Assembly (NCBI GenBank): GCA_029834535.1
Contig: JAQMWT010000451.1
Location: 1 to 64,000, forward strand
Direction of reading: 5' to 3'
From: Chrysophaeum taylorii
Taxonomy: Eukaryota; Sar; Pelagophyceae; Pelagomonadales; Pelagomonadaceae
Length of the DNA stretch: 64,000 nucleotides
Under the pieces are notes generated by a model. The model did not search any database and had not been told where the DNA came from. It was given only the letters and a program-made list of their open reading frames with translations. A program made the position numbers and the translations under genes. How positions within the stretch are numbered: position 1 is the stretch's first letter; the number at the start of each line of letters is the position of its first letter. Positions 10,796 through 20,726 of the stretch are shown here, one piece after another.

Positions 10796-13700
10796 TCAGA
10801 TCCCGAGCTTGTTCGCGCCAAGAATGTTGGTCGGCGTGAGGTTGCAGAACGGTGTGGTGATCGCTCCGGTCTCGACGACCGCGTCGGTGCCGATGACGAC
10901 GGGGCCGTAGGAGAGTCTGGAGCTCTCGAGGGCGTGGCAATAGGGCATGGCGCGCTCCTCGATGACGCACCCGTCTTCGAGCTTGAGGAGGTCAGCCTCG
11001 AAAAAGACGTCGGCCGTGCCGAGAATGACGTTACGTCCGACGGCGACCCCGATGCCACGCGCGAGCCATACATTGGCCGGCGAGTCGGCGAAAAAGAAGG
11101 CCGCGATACGCTGGAGTGCGGCTCGCGGCGCGTCGGCGATAGCATGGCGCGCGAGCGAGAGGCCATAGACGTGATGGCGGGAACTTTCGAGTGTTCTACG
11201 GCCGAGCACTCCCCAGAGCGGTCGACACAGACGTTTGTTTGCGACGACGATGAATGAAGCAACGACCAAGAACGTGAGATGGTATATGATCACCGCTACG
11301 CGCGGGCGGTCCCAGCGTTCAAGAAATGCGAGAGAGGCGCGGAGCGCTACGTACGCTGCAACCAGCAGCGTCGCGAGTGCCCAAACAGGCGTTGCGAAGC
11401 CCGAGAGTGGGTACACGAGCCATCGGTCTATATTTGATGCCACGGTGCCCTCTGCGCGATTGGATGCGTCCTCCCAGCGCAGCGCGTAGATGCTTTCGGA
11501 ATGGCGGTCGCTTTCAAACGGCGAGTGGAGCGAGTCGTCGAGAGAGGAAGACGCCCTTCGCAGCTGGAATGACTGGATGTTGAGCGATCCCGATCGGAGC
11601 TGCGTGTCCTTCAGCACGGCCGTGTTGCCGGCGACGAGTGCGGTGTCGGGGACTGTGATTCTTCCAATGACGACCGAGCCAAACCCCAGGATTGCGTTGT
11701 CCTTGACGACGAGTTCTCCGCCCCGAGCGTCGAGGATGGCGTTGTCGCCGATGTGGGCGTTCTGTCCGATCGTGAGGTGCTCAGGGTGACCGAGACGCTC
11801 GAAGGTTTGGCGGATTGTCGCCCAAGCCCCGACGCGCGCGCCAAGCAGCTGGTACCACCATGACATCACCGGCCCGTGGCCAAACTGCCACCCAAACCGC
11901 CAAAACACGCAGTCGGCGAGCGCATCAGCGACCAGCCGGCATTTCTTCACTGGCCGCAGCAGTCGAGCGATCGCCGCCACCGCAGCGAGAGCGACGAGCG
12001 CATATAGTAGAGTCGCACCTGCGACGGGGACGGCCGCGCCAAGCAGACGCCATTTGGAGAGCGCAGGCTTGAGGATCTCAGTACGCGCGAATTCCGGATC
12101 GACGTCGACAACTATCGGCGCAAGGCCGAGGTAGATAGGCGAGACGTGGACGCAAAGTGCGAAGATAGCAAACGCCTCGGCACCGCCATGGTGGAGCGGG
12201 TCAATGCGCTCGTTGGGCGGGTAGAGGCCCGTCGCCACAAAGAAGCGAGAGAGACACAAGAAAGAAGGTACCGCGGCGGCCGAGAGTACGACGAGTTTCA
12301 AGTAGATCAATAAAATAGAGGCGAGCCACCAGGTCCGAGGAAGCTTCACGAGTCGTCGAAACATCGCGGCATCGTCGTCTTCTTCGTCGTCTGTGTCGTC
12401 TTGCTTTTTGGAGCCCTCCATGAAATTATGGCCAACTTCAAAATCATCGTCGCCTAAAGGTGATCGGCGCACGACATCGAGCGGCGCAAGCTGAAAGCCG
12501 CTCGGTAGCCGTACGCCAGCTTTGACGACGCAACGCGTCGCGATGTGCGCTCGGCTGCCGACGACGACACGATCGAAGGCAAGTTGGCGGTGCCCCGGTT
12601 CGAAGCGCCGCGCCTCGATGACAGCGCCCGCATCAACCTGACACCGCGCACCCAACGAAACGAGGTGCGGATCGCGCACGTGCACCGAGTCCAGAACGAC
12701 GCCGCCTTCAACGCGCGCCCCGACGAGGCGCAGGTAGGCCGCCAATAACGGTGTGCGCCGCAGCTCCTCCAAAAACAGAAAGCGGTTCATCTGCAAGATT
12801 CGCTGCAGGAACCACCACGCGACGAAAGCCGGGGAGTGCGTCGCGAGAACGCAGTGGGGCATGACGCGGAGCGACGGGACGAGAATGTCGAGGACGAGGT
12901 GTGTCGCGATCGCAGCTTCGAGGGTCAGCATCGCGACGACGGCGGCCCACGCCGCCGGGACGCCTACTAAGATCATGCCAACCCAGGAATCGTGCTCGGC
13001 GTCATCTAGTGCTGTTATCGCAATCCACGCAGGCGCGATGAAAGCGGCGCCAAGGCCAATGAACGCCAAGACCCAACACAAGGCCAATACCACGAAAGGG
13101 CTCTTGGCATGCTCTGCGGTGATGTTCGTTCTAACCTTCGATGCGTGCATGTCGGCCAACGTCTCGACGTCTCGTTTGCTTTTTGCGACTAGGGAGGCCT
13201 CGACGTCGTCCTCGTCCACTTGCGTCTTGCTTGCGATGGTCTTTGCGAGGTCTCCAACCGTCACTTCCTGGTGATACAAGTGCGTCAGATCTACGCAATC
13301 CTCGCCGAACTCTTCCACGAGAAGGCCTTGCAGTTGGGCTGCCTGTGCCGAGGTCAAGCCGCCGACTTCTGCGAGCTTGAAGGACGCATCCGGCGATGTC
13401 TCCAATTGCAGCAAGTCGCGGATGATGGCCGCCACCTTCGCGTGCACGTGGTCGCTTCGTGCTGACTGCTCAGGTTGCGTGACCGACGACAATGCCGTTG
13501 TGGAAGCACCGAGCTCGACGCCTCCTTGAAATGGATCACTGTTTTCTTCGCTGCTCCTCGAAAAAAACGGTCGCCACTCGCTAACGTCTGGCGTGGTGTC
13601 GCGCGGACGTGAGAGCCACCAGAGGTCTCGAGCCACGAGGAGACTGGACGAGGCGCCGTCGTGGCGGCTCCACGCCACGAACGCTTCGTTCACCGCGACC

Positions 13701-16700
13701 AGCGCGTGCTGTGTCGCCGAAGAGGAGCCCTTGAATCGCAATCCGGCGATGAGGAGTGCGCATGTCGCCAGTGACGCGACTGATTCTGGCGGTGCTTCGC
13801 GGACCGTCGTAGCTAATGCGCTCGCCTTGAGTTCTGTGGCGATGAAACTGTGCAACGCTGAGCAATTACGACCAAGGGCATCTGCGATTGCGAGCCTCGT
13901 CCCACCCAGGAATCGAAAGGCATAGCTATCTCGAAGCATCGCGGGGATGCCGGTAGCCTCGTCGTAGCCTCGAGACCCGAGAATCTGCGTGAGAGCATCC
14001 GCCGCATCACACGCGAGCTTGGGAGCGACAAGATGACAAGCAAGAAAGGCCGCGCACGGCACAGCGGCGCCAGCGTCGCACTTGGATGCAAGAAGTGTTG
14101 TTAGTGCATTCACAGCAACGATACCGTCCGCAAGACGTGCGAGCTTGAGCTTCGTTTCGATTTTGCTGGAGAGAAGTCCGCCTTCTACCCAGCGTCGCTG
14201 CGCAAAATCCTGCGCCATCGCACAACACCGTTTCGCGAAACCGACCTGGGAAGAGGCAAATGCCAATCTCAACAGGCTCATGGCCCCCCAAACGCTTTCT
14301 TCAGACAGGACGATTGACTCGTTGACCTGGAGGTTTGAAACACGGATGCGAGCAAAAGATGCCGCGCGACAGCCCCAAGCTTCGGTGCGTTCCATTGTGA
14401 TAAGCGAGCTGCTGACCACGACGCCAACGACCGTTCTTTCTTCTTGTTCGACGCTGGCGAGGAGAAGGATTGCGGACGCATCGCGCGCACCACACACCCA
14501 CGCCGCCTCGCCATCGAGCACAAAGCCACCCGCTTCGCCCGTGGAACAAGAAAATGCTGCAAAGTTGGAATCGCGTCGCGCAGTGAGTGTTGTCTCGCCA
14601 CACGCCACAGCGAGGTCCCCCTTGGCGACAAGCTCGTGAACGCAGGACTCGTCGCGGCCTATGAGGTGGCGCACCATGAGTTGTGGTGCCAACAAGCGCA
14701 CTGCAAGGCCAAGGTCTTGGCCGCCAAGGCTTTCACAAACAGCGCAGGTCTGCGTCCACGAGAAAACTTCGAGCCCGCCCAGTCTCTCGGGGAGATGCAT
14801 GGTGAACAAGGGTCGCAGGGCTTGCTTGGTCCGCGAGTTGAAAATCTCGCTCGATGACGAAAAAGACGAGAGCGCAAGGAGCAGCTTTCTTTCGACCGTG
14901 TCTAGCAGTTTATCTTCGTCCTTCGGAGAAGGAGAAGAAGAAGAAGAAGCAGCGGACAAAACGACGACACCGCCCGCCTCTAGAACCGGAGAACCGCCGC
15001 GCACCACCGATGCGCTTGGAAGCGTAAGCACTTCGTCACGAGGCCAGAGTTCTTGCAACTTGGCACGTAGATCCAGAATCGCGAGTGGCACTGGCGTAGA
15101 TGTGACGACAGCAGCGATGTCATCTTGGAGGCTTGCAAGCTCGCGCAAGAGGAGGTCGCTGGCGTCCTTAGCATCGGGTCTTCGCTTTTTGAGCGCGGCT
15201 AGTATAAGCACAACCGAGGCGAAAGCACCGCAGGACACCTCGGCACTTTCGAGTGCGGAGATTGGGGAGTTCGCAACGGCTCGCATGTGCGCCGCAAGGT
15301 CGCGTGCCTCGAGCTCGTAGGCGACAAATTCGTACAGCGGGCCTTCGCACTTCAGCATGGCACGACCAAGTGCGCGCGTGAGCGTCTCGTTGCTGGACCC
15401 CTCAAAAATTCGAAACGCCCGTACATCCGAGAGCAACTGGCATATCCCAAGCTTCTCTTCGTAGCCGTTGCTGACGACTAGACTGAGGGTCTCGGCGGCG
15501 TCACAACACCACTCGATGCCCAGCACCTTGGCCGGATAGGAGGCCTCGAATGGGAGCGGGAGGCCATCATCGAGCATGGTTGCCATGAGTTTATGGTAGT
15601 TGTCGGCAGCTTCGATGCGGTACAAGAGGGTCGTCAAGGCGCTCCTTGCCGCGAGCGAGTCTCCACCTGTCTCGAGGATGAAGGCGAAACAGCGCTTGGC
15701 GACACCACAGAGCATGGGCATGAAGGCAAAGCGAGCGAGACACATCGCATCTGTGGCTATGCAGGAGGCGGGACGGCCGTCCGGGCATGAAAGGACGTTC
15801 TCAGGCGGCACCACGGCATCGAAGACTAAGGTCCCGAACGCGATCGCGCGATGGCCATGCGTGTGAATTCCACCAGCGAGCGAAACTTGCGACGCGTTGA
15901 GCACAAAGCCGGCCATGCCACCATCAGCTTGAGCGAAGACGACAAATGCGGCGGCATGGGGCGCGTTGAATATCCAGGTCTTAGTGCCCCTGACGCGGTA
16001 TGCACCATCTGGAAGCTTCTCGGCAAGGCTCTCGATATTCTCAAAGTCAGACCCGGCCGTTGCCTCGGTCATCGCGAAACTGACTAGGTTCCCGCGGGAA
16101 ATCATCGCGCCATACTTGCGCTTTGCCTGCTTGGAACCGTACAACTCGATTGGCACGAAACCCAAGAGAGACGAATAGGCCCAATAGGCAGTGAACGGCA
16201 GATCGTGTATCGCGGAGAACTCGGCTACCTCGGCCATGCCTTGCCAGGACAAGCCGTGGCCGCCACATCGTGGCGAGAGCCGCAACCCAAAGAACCTCGA
16301 GTCAGCGAGAGATCGGACAGAGGGCGCCCATGGAACGAGAGCTACGTCCATGCTCTCGATGGCAACCAGTAGTTGCTGCTTAATTATCGAGACAACCTCG
16401 GGAGAGGCCATCACATCAGAAGGCATTGGATGCAGATGCGTAGGTGCCACCGTGTCCCACGAGTCGTCGGCATCTTGACAATCGTCACCGATGTCGAGCG
16501 TCACATCGGAAGAGGGTACGGAAATCACAGCATTTGAGGATTGTGATGTCTTTGGCTTTTCAAGGCGCGTGTCGTCAACAACCTTGAGGCTCCCCGCAAG
16601 CAAAGCGTCGCGTGTCGCCCGCCGCCGGATTTTGCCGCTCGTAGTTTTGAGAATACTTCGCTCTTCAATGGCCACCAGCCGCTTTGGCGCGAGGCCGACA

Positions 16701-19700
16701 CCGTGTGTAACCGCCGCAGAAACACGTCGAGCAACCGCAGCAGCGTCTTTGCCTTTGCGGATCTCGTACACGATGACGAGATCTTCCTCGTCGCCATTGT
16801 CGACCGCAAACGCTGCGATACAGCCCGGGCGCACCTCGTTAGGCGCAGCGTCTTGCGCCGCGATCTCGACATCGTCCGCGTAGTAGTTCTCCCCCTGGAC
16901 AATAATCATATCTTTCCTGCGGCCACAGATGTAAAGACCGCCGTCCTCGATGAAACCCTCATCTCCTGTCCGCAGGTACTTACGGCCGCCGAGGTCGGCG
17001 CGGAAGATGTCGTCCGAGTCTTTACCCCAGTACCCGCCGGCGACAGAGTCGGATCTTACCCAAATCTCACCAGGCGTTGCATGAGGCTGCTCAGTTCTCG
17101 TCTCAGGGTCGACGATCCTGATGTCCACGAGGAACTCGGTACCGCAACACACGAGGTCGGGCCTAAGTTTAGATGTGCGAACACCCCAGGTGACGCAAAC
17201 CCCGACAACAGACTCCGCGAGGCCATAAGCTGGAACGATTGACGCGCTGAAGCCAAATGGTTCAAGGACTTTCCTGAGTTCCTGATAAGTGCTTTCGCGC
17301 ACTCGTTCAGCGGCAGTCATACAACCTCTCAAGCTCGAGAGGTCCCCCACCTTTTTCAGCCTCTTGGCCACCAAGCGATATCCAAAATCTGGTGATGTGG
17401 TAAACTCGACTCTGTATCGCGACGCGAGCGTCATCCACAGTTCTGGGCGCGAGAGAAACGTCAAAGGGCTCATGTAGACCATGCCAGCACCCCAGCAAAA
17501 AGGCATAATATGAGCGTAAATCAATCCCATGTCGTGGTAGCCCGGAAGCCACGAGATCCCTTTCGAACGCTCGTATGGCGAACCTTCCATACCGTGCTGC
17601 GTAAATGGAATGCACAAGGAACACACGTTATGATTGAGGTTCGCGTGCGAGATCATCACGCCTTTCGGATCGCCGGTAGTCCCCGACGTAAACTGCAAAA
17701 AGGCCAGGAACGACGAGGCCACCGGGTCGTCCGGAAGAGACCCTCGAGCGGACAAGCTGCTCGCGGTTCGCCACTCGAGGTGTTGTGGCCACGTATAGAA
17801 AAGACCCTTCGTGAGGCGCAGCAAATTTACGGTGTCGTCGGTCAAGCAGAGCCTCGCGCCACACGCGTCTCTTATGAGGCCCAGCTTGGCGATAGCCTTT
17901 TCTAGCTTGGTCGGGTCCGGCGGATAGACGGGCACGGCCGTCACCTCGGCGCGAAGGCAGCCCCAGAACACCCCGAAAAATTCCGCCCCCGGCGCGAAGC
18001 AACACAGGACCCGCTCCCCACGGTAGTCCGCGATCGAAACGGCGATCGCCTCGGCGCGGTCCCACAGCTCCTTGAAGGTCATCGTAGTCTCCTCGTTGCC
18101 CTTGGCGTCGCACCACGTCAAAAACCGCTCATCTGCGAGCCTCGGGACAGTATCCTCGCCGGCGACCTCGAGCACGGTCGACGCCCACGGACAAAACTGC
18201 TTCCACCATTTCGGCATATTTGGTGAGATCGACGTTGCGGATGTGGCTAGCACAGCCGCGGCAGATTCTTTTACCGCGGCGCCCACAAGACTCGTCTCTG
18301 CACGTGAGGGAGGCTGCTGCCGGTTTTTCTCAAGACACGTGTCGTCAACGACCTTGAGGCTCCCCGCAAGCAAAGCGTCGCGTGTCGCCCGCCGCCGGAT
18401 TTTGCCGCTCGTAGTTTTGAGAATACTTCGCTCTTCAATGGCCACCAGCCGCTTTGGCGCGAGGCCGACACCGTGTGTAACCGCCGCAGAAACACGTCGA
18501 GCAACCGCAGCAGCGTCTTTGCCTTTGCGGATCTCGTACACGATGACGAGATCTTCCTCGTCGCCATTGTCGACCGCAAACGCTGCGATACAGCCCGGGC
18601 GCACCTCGTCAGGCGCAGCGTCTTGCGCCGCGATCTCGACATCGTCCGCGTAGTAGTTCTCCCCCTGGACAATAATCATATCTTTCCTGCGGCCACAGAT
18701 GTAAAGACCGCCGTCCTCGATGAAACCCTCATCTCCTGTCCGCAGGTACTTACGGCCGCCGAGGTCGGCGCGGAAGATGTCGTCCGAGTCTTTACCCCAG
18801 TACCCGCCGGCGACAGAGTCGGATCTTACCCAAATCTCACCAGGCGTTGCATGAGGCTGCTCAGTTCTCGTCTCAGGGTCGACGATCCTGATGTCCACGA
18901 GGAACTCGGTACCGCAACACACGAGGTCGGGCCTAAGTTTAGATGTGCGAACACCCCAGGTGACGCAAACCCCGACAACAGACTCCGCGAGGCCATAAGC
19001 TGGAACGATTGACGCGCTGAAGCCAAATGGTTCAAGGACTTTCCTGAGTTCCTGATAAGTGCTTTCGCGCACTCGTTCAGCGGCAGTCATACAACCTCTC
19101 AAGCTCGAGAGGTCCCCCACCTTTTTCAGCCTCTTGGCCACCAAGCGATATCCAAAATCTGGTGATGTGGTAAACTCGACTCTGTATCGCGACGCGAGCG
19201 TCATCCACAGTTCTGGGCGCGAGAGAAACGTCAAAGGACTCATGTAGACCATGCCAGCACCCCAGCAAAAAGGCATAATATGAGCGTAAATCAATCCCAT
19301 GTCGTGGTAGCCCGGAAGCCACGAGATCCCTTTCGAACGCTCGTATGGCGAACCTTCCATACCGTGCTGCGTAAATGGAATGCACAAGGAACACACGTTA
19401 TGATTGAGGTTCGCGTGCGAGATCATCACGCCTTTCGGATCGCCTGTAGTCCCCGACGTAAACTGCAAAAAGGCCAGGAACGACGAGGCCACCGTGTCGT
19501 CCGGAAGAGACCCTCGAGCGGACAAGCTGCTCGCGGTTCGCCACTCGAGGTGTTGTGGCCACGTATAGAAAAGACCCTTCGTGAGGCGCAGCAAATTTAC
19601 GGTGTCGTCGGTCAAGCAGAGCCTCGCGCCACACGCGTCTCTTATGAGGCCCAGCTTGGCGATAGCCTTTTCTAGCTTGGTCGGGTCCGGCGGATAAACG

Positions 19701-20023
19701 GGCACGGCTGTCACCTCGGCGCGAAGGCAGCCCCAGAACACCCCGAAAAATTCCGACCCCGGCGCGAAGCAACACAGGACCCGCTCCCCACGGTAGTCCG
19801 CGATCGAAACGGCGATCGCCTCGGCGCGGTCCCACAGCTCCTTGAAGGTCATCGTAGTCTCCTCGTTGCCCTTGGCGTCGCACCACGTCAAAAACCGCTC
19901 ATCTGCGAGCCTCGGGACAGTATCCTCGCCGGCGACCTCGAGCACGGTCGACGCCCACGGACAATACTGCTTCCACCATTTCGGCATCGCGGTCGTCATC
20001 GCGTTCGTGTCGCTTCTTGCCAT
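10796..20023 (-). CDS. FAAL-FAAL-ACAD-ACAD-ACP-Pls-like membrane megasynthase (3075 aa)
   Basis: Domains in order are as follows. Two fatty acyl-AMP ligase modules lie at about 13-556 and 603-1145; each has FTSGTTGDPKG, WLPGYHDMGL, GRRKDMIIVQGENYY and the catalytic-lysine region TSGKIRR. Two acyl-CoA dehydrogenase-like modules lie at about 1200-1590 and 1700-2150. A carrier domain lies at about 2192-2268, with the GGLTS serine at 2225. The C-terminus (about 2300-3075) alternates transmembrane blocks with three left-handed beta-helix (hexapeptide) segments, as in the Pls/PosA terminal domain. The first ATG, at 20023, is chosen because upstream in-frame codons lack ATG. ACAD-1 keeps TEATAGSD and the catalytic-type Glu1541 (RIFEGSS); ACAD-2 has Gly2040 there. 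Inferred role: ATP-dependent activation of a free fatty acid, loading on the carrier, optional alpha-beta oxidation, and membrane-linked transfer or release. The product is unknown. Confidence 0.85.
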   Translation of the reverse strand: MARSDTNAMTTAMPKWWKQYCPWASTVLEVAGEDTVPRLADERFLTWCDAKGNEETTMTFKELWDRAEAIAVSIADYRGERVLCCFAPGSEFFGVFWGCLRAEVTAVPVYPPDPTKLEKAIAKLGLIRDACGARLCLTDDTVNLLRLTKGLFYTWPQHLEWRTASSLSARGSLPDDTVASSFLAFLQFTSGTTGDPKGVMISHANLNHNVCSLCIPFTQHGMEGSPYERSKGISWLPGYHDMGLIYAHIMPFCWGAGMVYMSPLTFLSRPELWMTLASRYRVEFTTSPDFGYRLVAKRLKKVGDLSSLRGCMTAAERVRESTYQELRKVLEPFGFSASIVPAYGLAESVVGVCVTWGVRTSKLRPDLVCCGTEFLVDIRIVDPETRTEQPHATPGEIWVRSDSVAGGYWGKDSDDIFRADLGGRKYLRTGDEGFIEDGGLYICGRRKDMIIVQGENYYADDVEIAAQDAAPDEVRPGCIAAFAVDNGDEEDLVIVYEIRKGKDAAAVARRVSAAVTHGVGLAPKRLVAIEERSILKTTSGKIRRRATRDALLAGSLKVVDDTCLEKNRQQPPSRAETSLVGAAVKESAAAVLATSATSISPNMPKWWKQFCPWASTVLEVAGEDTVPRLADERFLTWCDAKGNEETTMTFKELWDRAEAIAVSIADYRGERVLCCFAPGAEFFGVFWGCLRAEVTAVPVYPPDPTKLEKAIAKLGLIRDACGARLCLTDDTVNLLRLTKGLFYTWPQHLEWRTASSLSARGSLPDDPVASSFLAFLQFTSGTTGDPKGVMISHANLNHNVCSLCIPFTQHGMEGSPYERSKGISWLPGYHDMGLIYAHIMPFCWGAGMVYMSPLTFLSRPELWMTLASRYRVEFTTSPDFGYRLVAKRLKKVGDLSSLRGCMTAAERVRESTYQELRKVLEPFGFSASIVPAYGLAESVVGVCVTWGVRTSKLRPDLVCCGTEFLVDIRIVDPETRTEQPHATPGEIWVRSDSVAGGYWGKDSDDIFRADLGGRKYLRTGDEGFIEDGGLYICGRRKDMIIVQGENYYADDVEIAAQDAAPNEVRPGCIAAFAVDNGDEEDLVIVYEIRKGKDAAAVARRVSAAVTHGVGLAPKRLVAIEERSILKTTSGKIRRRATRDALLAGSLKVVDDTRLEKPKTSQSSNAVISVPSSDVTLDIGDDCQDADDSWDTVAPTHLHPMPSDVMASPEVVSIIKQQLLVAIESMDVALVPWAPSVRSLADSRFFGLRLSPRCGGHGLSWQGMAEVAEFSAIHDLPFTAYWAYSSLLGFVPIELYGSKQAKRKYGAMISRGNLVSFAMTEATAGSDFENIESLAEKLPDGAYRVRGTKTWIFNAPHAAAFVVFAQADGGMAGFVLNASQVSLAGGIHTHGHRAIAFGTLVFDAVVPPENVLSCPDGRPASCIATDAMCLARFAFMPMLCGVAKRCFAFILETGGDSLAARSALTTLLYRIEAADNYHKLMATMLDDGLPLPFEASYPAKVLGIEWCCDAAETLSLVVSNGYEEKLGICQLLSDVRAFRIFEGSSNETLTRALGRAMLKCEGPLYEFVAYELEARDLAAHMRAVANSPISALESAEVSCGAFASVVLILAALKKRRPDAKDASDLLLRELASLQDDIAAVVTSTPVPLAILDLRAKLQELWPRDEVLTLPSASVVRGGSPVLEAGGVVVLSAASSSSSPSPKDEDKLLDTVERKLLLALSSFSSSSEIFNSRTKQALRPLFTMHLPERLGGLEVFSWTQTCAVCESLGGQDLGLAVRLLAPQLMVRHLIGRDESCVHELVAKGDLAVACGETTLTARRDSNFAAFSCSTGEAGGFVLDGEAAWVCGARDASAILLLASVEQEERTVVGVVVSSSLITMERTEAWGCRAASFARIRVSNLQVNESIVLSEESVWGAMSLLRLAFASSQVGFAKRCCAMAQDFAQRRWVEGGLLSSKIETKLKLARLADGIVAVNALTTLLASKCDAGAAVPCAAFLACHLVAPKLACDAADALTQILGSRGYDEATGIPAMLRDSYAFRFLGGTRLAIADALGRNCSALHSFIATELKASALATTVREAPPESVASLATCALLIAGLRFKGSSSATQHALVAVNEAFVAWSRHDGASSSLLVARDLWWLSRPRDTTPDVSEWRPFFSRSSEENSDPFQGGVELGASTTALSSVTQPEQSARSDHVHAKVAAIIRDLLQLETSPDASFKLAEVGGLTSAQAAQLQGLLVEEFGEDCVDLTHLYHQEVTVGDLAKTIASKTQVDEDDVEASLVAKSKRDVETLADMHASKVRTNITAEHAKSPFVVLALCWVLAFIGLGAAFIAPAWIAITALDDAEHDSWVGMILVGVPAAWAAVVAMLTLEAAIATHLVLDILVPSLRVMPHCVLATHSPAFVAWWFLQRILQMNRFLFLEELRRTPLLAAYLRLVGARVEGGVVLDSVHVRDPHLVSLGARCQVDAGAVIEARRFEPGHRQLAFDRVVVGSRAHIATRCVVKAGVRLPSGFQLAPLDVVRRSPLGDDDFEVGHNFMEGSKKQDDTDDEEDDDAAMFRRLVKLPRTWWLASILLIYLKLVVLSAAAVPSFLCLSRFFVATGLYPPNERIDPLHHGGAEAFAIFALCVHVSPIYLGLAPIVVDVDPEFARTEILKPALSKWRLLGAAVPVAGATLLYALVALAAVAAIARLLRPVKKCRLVADALADCVFWRFGWQFGHGPVMSWWYQLLGARVGAWATIRQTFERLGHPEHLTIGQNAHIGDNAILDARGGELVVKDNAILGFGSVVIGRITVPDTALVAGNTAVLKDTQLRSGSLNIQSFQLRRASSSLDDSLHSPFESDRHSESIYALRWEDASNRAEGTVASNIDRWLVYPLSGFATPVWALATLLVAAYVALRASLAFLERWDRPRVAVIIYHLTFLVVASFIVVANKRLCRPLWGVLGRRTLESSRHHVYGLSLARHAIADAPRAALQRIAAFFFADSPANVWLARGIGVAVGRNVILGTADVFFEADLLKLEDGCVIEERAMPYCHALESSRLSYGPVVIGTDAVVETGAITTPFCNLTPTNILGANKLGI
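16553..19989 (-). repeat. Internal tandem duplication of the FAAL module (1770-bp period)
   Basis: Two units of about 1.67 kb (16553-18219 and 18322-19989) are almost identical at both DNA and protein level, with only about five amino-acid differences noticed over ~545 residues. They are separated by a ~100-bp linker with no counterpart. The in-frame 590-residue period keeps the gene open. Very recent duplication, gene conversion or an assembly artefact are the alternatives. Confidence 0.9.
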
Positions 20024-20387
20024 TCGTGGCAAACGTCGACAGTTCAAGAACGGGCCCAGAATCTTCTTGCACTTCGTTTTTGAGTCTTGGTACGAATCTT
20101 CTACTGTGACGAACTCTCTATTTTTCTTACGATGACGTCACTTTTGCCCCACTCAGGAACATAAGGAGGTTTCGTCGTACCTCAGAAGATAAAAATCGTC
20201 CGATCGGTCGACAACGCCCGTTTGTCATAGGTGTATGGCGCGCTCGCAGCGAGTACTTACGGACGTGAGTCGAGAACAGAGAGGCGAGGCACGAAAAAGG
20301 AGCCTACGGATACCGTCTTCGCAGCAAGGATTTTCTCTGGATTTCTGTGGCACCTTTAATGTATGTGGAGGAACATTGGTAACCAAC
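20024..20387. promoter_or_regulatory. Upstream region of the megasynthase gene
   Basis: About 360 bp lie between the start codon and the SINE-like insertion. No TATA box or other defined element can be asserted. The promoter of the megasynthase must lie here or beyond the inserted repeat. Confidence 0.35.
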
Positions 20388-20401
20388 CTTCTCCCTGGAT
20401 T

Positions 20402-20712
20402 AACTAACTAACTTCAGACCTCTCCCGAGCATGGGAGCCAGGCCGGACCGACAGGAGCCAGTCCGGAATCACGGGCCTGTAGACGAGGAGCGCCTAAAGG
20501 CCGGTCGGCGGAGAGTGACCATCAATCGCCATGCGACGAGGAGACCGCGATGTGACTGACAACCAGCTCTTCGATAACCTTCCGTCTTCGCCCCCGGCCA
20601 TACACCGTCCCACTGCGAACGTTCCGGCTGCCAACCGGCCCGCCCGGGAGGCGAATACGTGCCAACCTACGCCGGGAGGGCGGATGCCCTCGCAAGGCTC
20701 AGGATTCATGAG
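20402..20712 (-). repeat. SINE-like retroposon, full-length copy with target-site duplication
   Basis: This 311-bp copy is flanked by CTTCTCCCTGGATT (20388-20401) and CTTCTCCCTCGATT (20713-20726), a 14-bp direct repeat with one mismatch. On the minus strand it begins CTCATGAATCCTGAG and ends with a GTTA-repeat tail. The 3' end forms two hairpins, CTCCC/GGGAG and CCGGAC/GTCCGG. These features indicate retroposition by a LINE-encoded machinery. It lies about 380 bp upstream of the megasynthase start codon. Confidence 0.82.
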
Positions 20713-20726
20713 CTTCTCCCTCGATT

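Noticed and set aside
10796-20023. Reading the large gene as a poly-lysine or peptide synthetase
   Set aside because: Only the C-terminus is Pls-like. The adenylation modules have FAAL signatures, and there is no condensation domain or amino-acid-type A domain.
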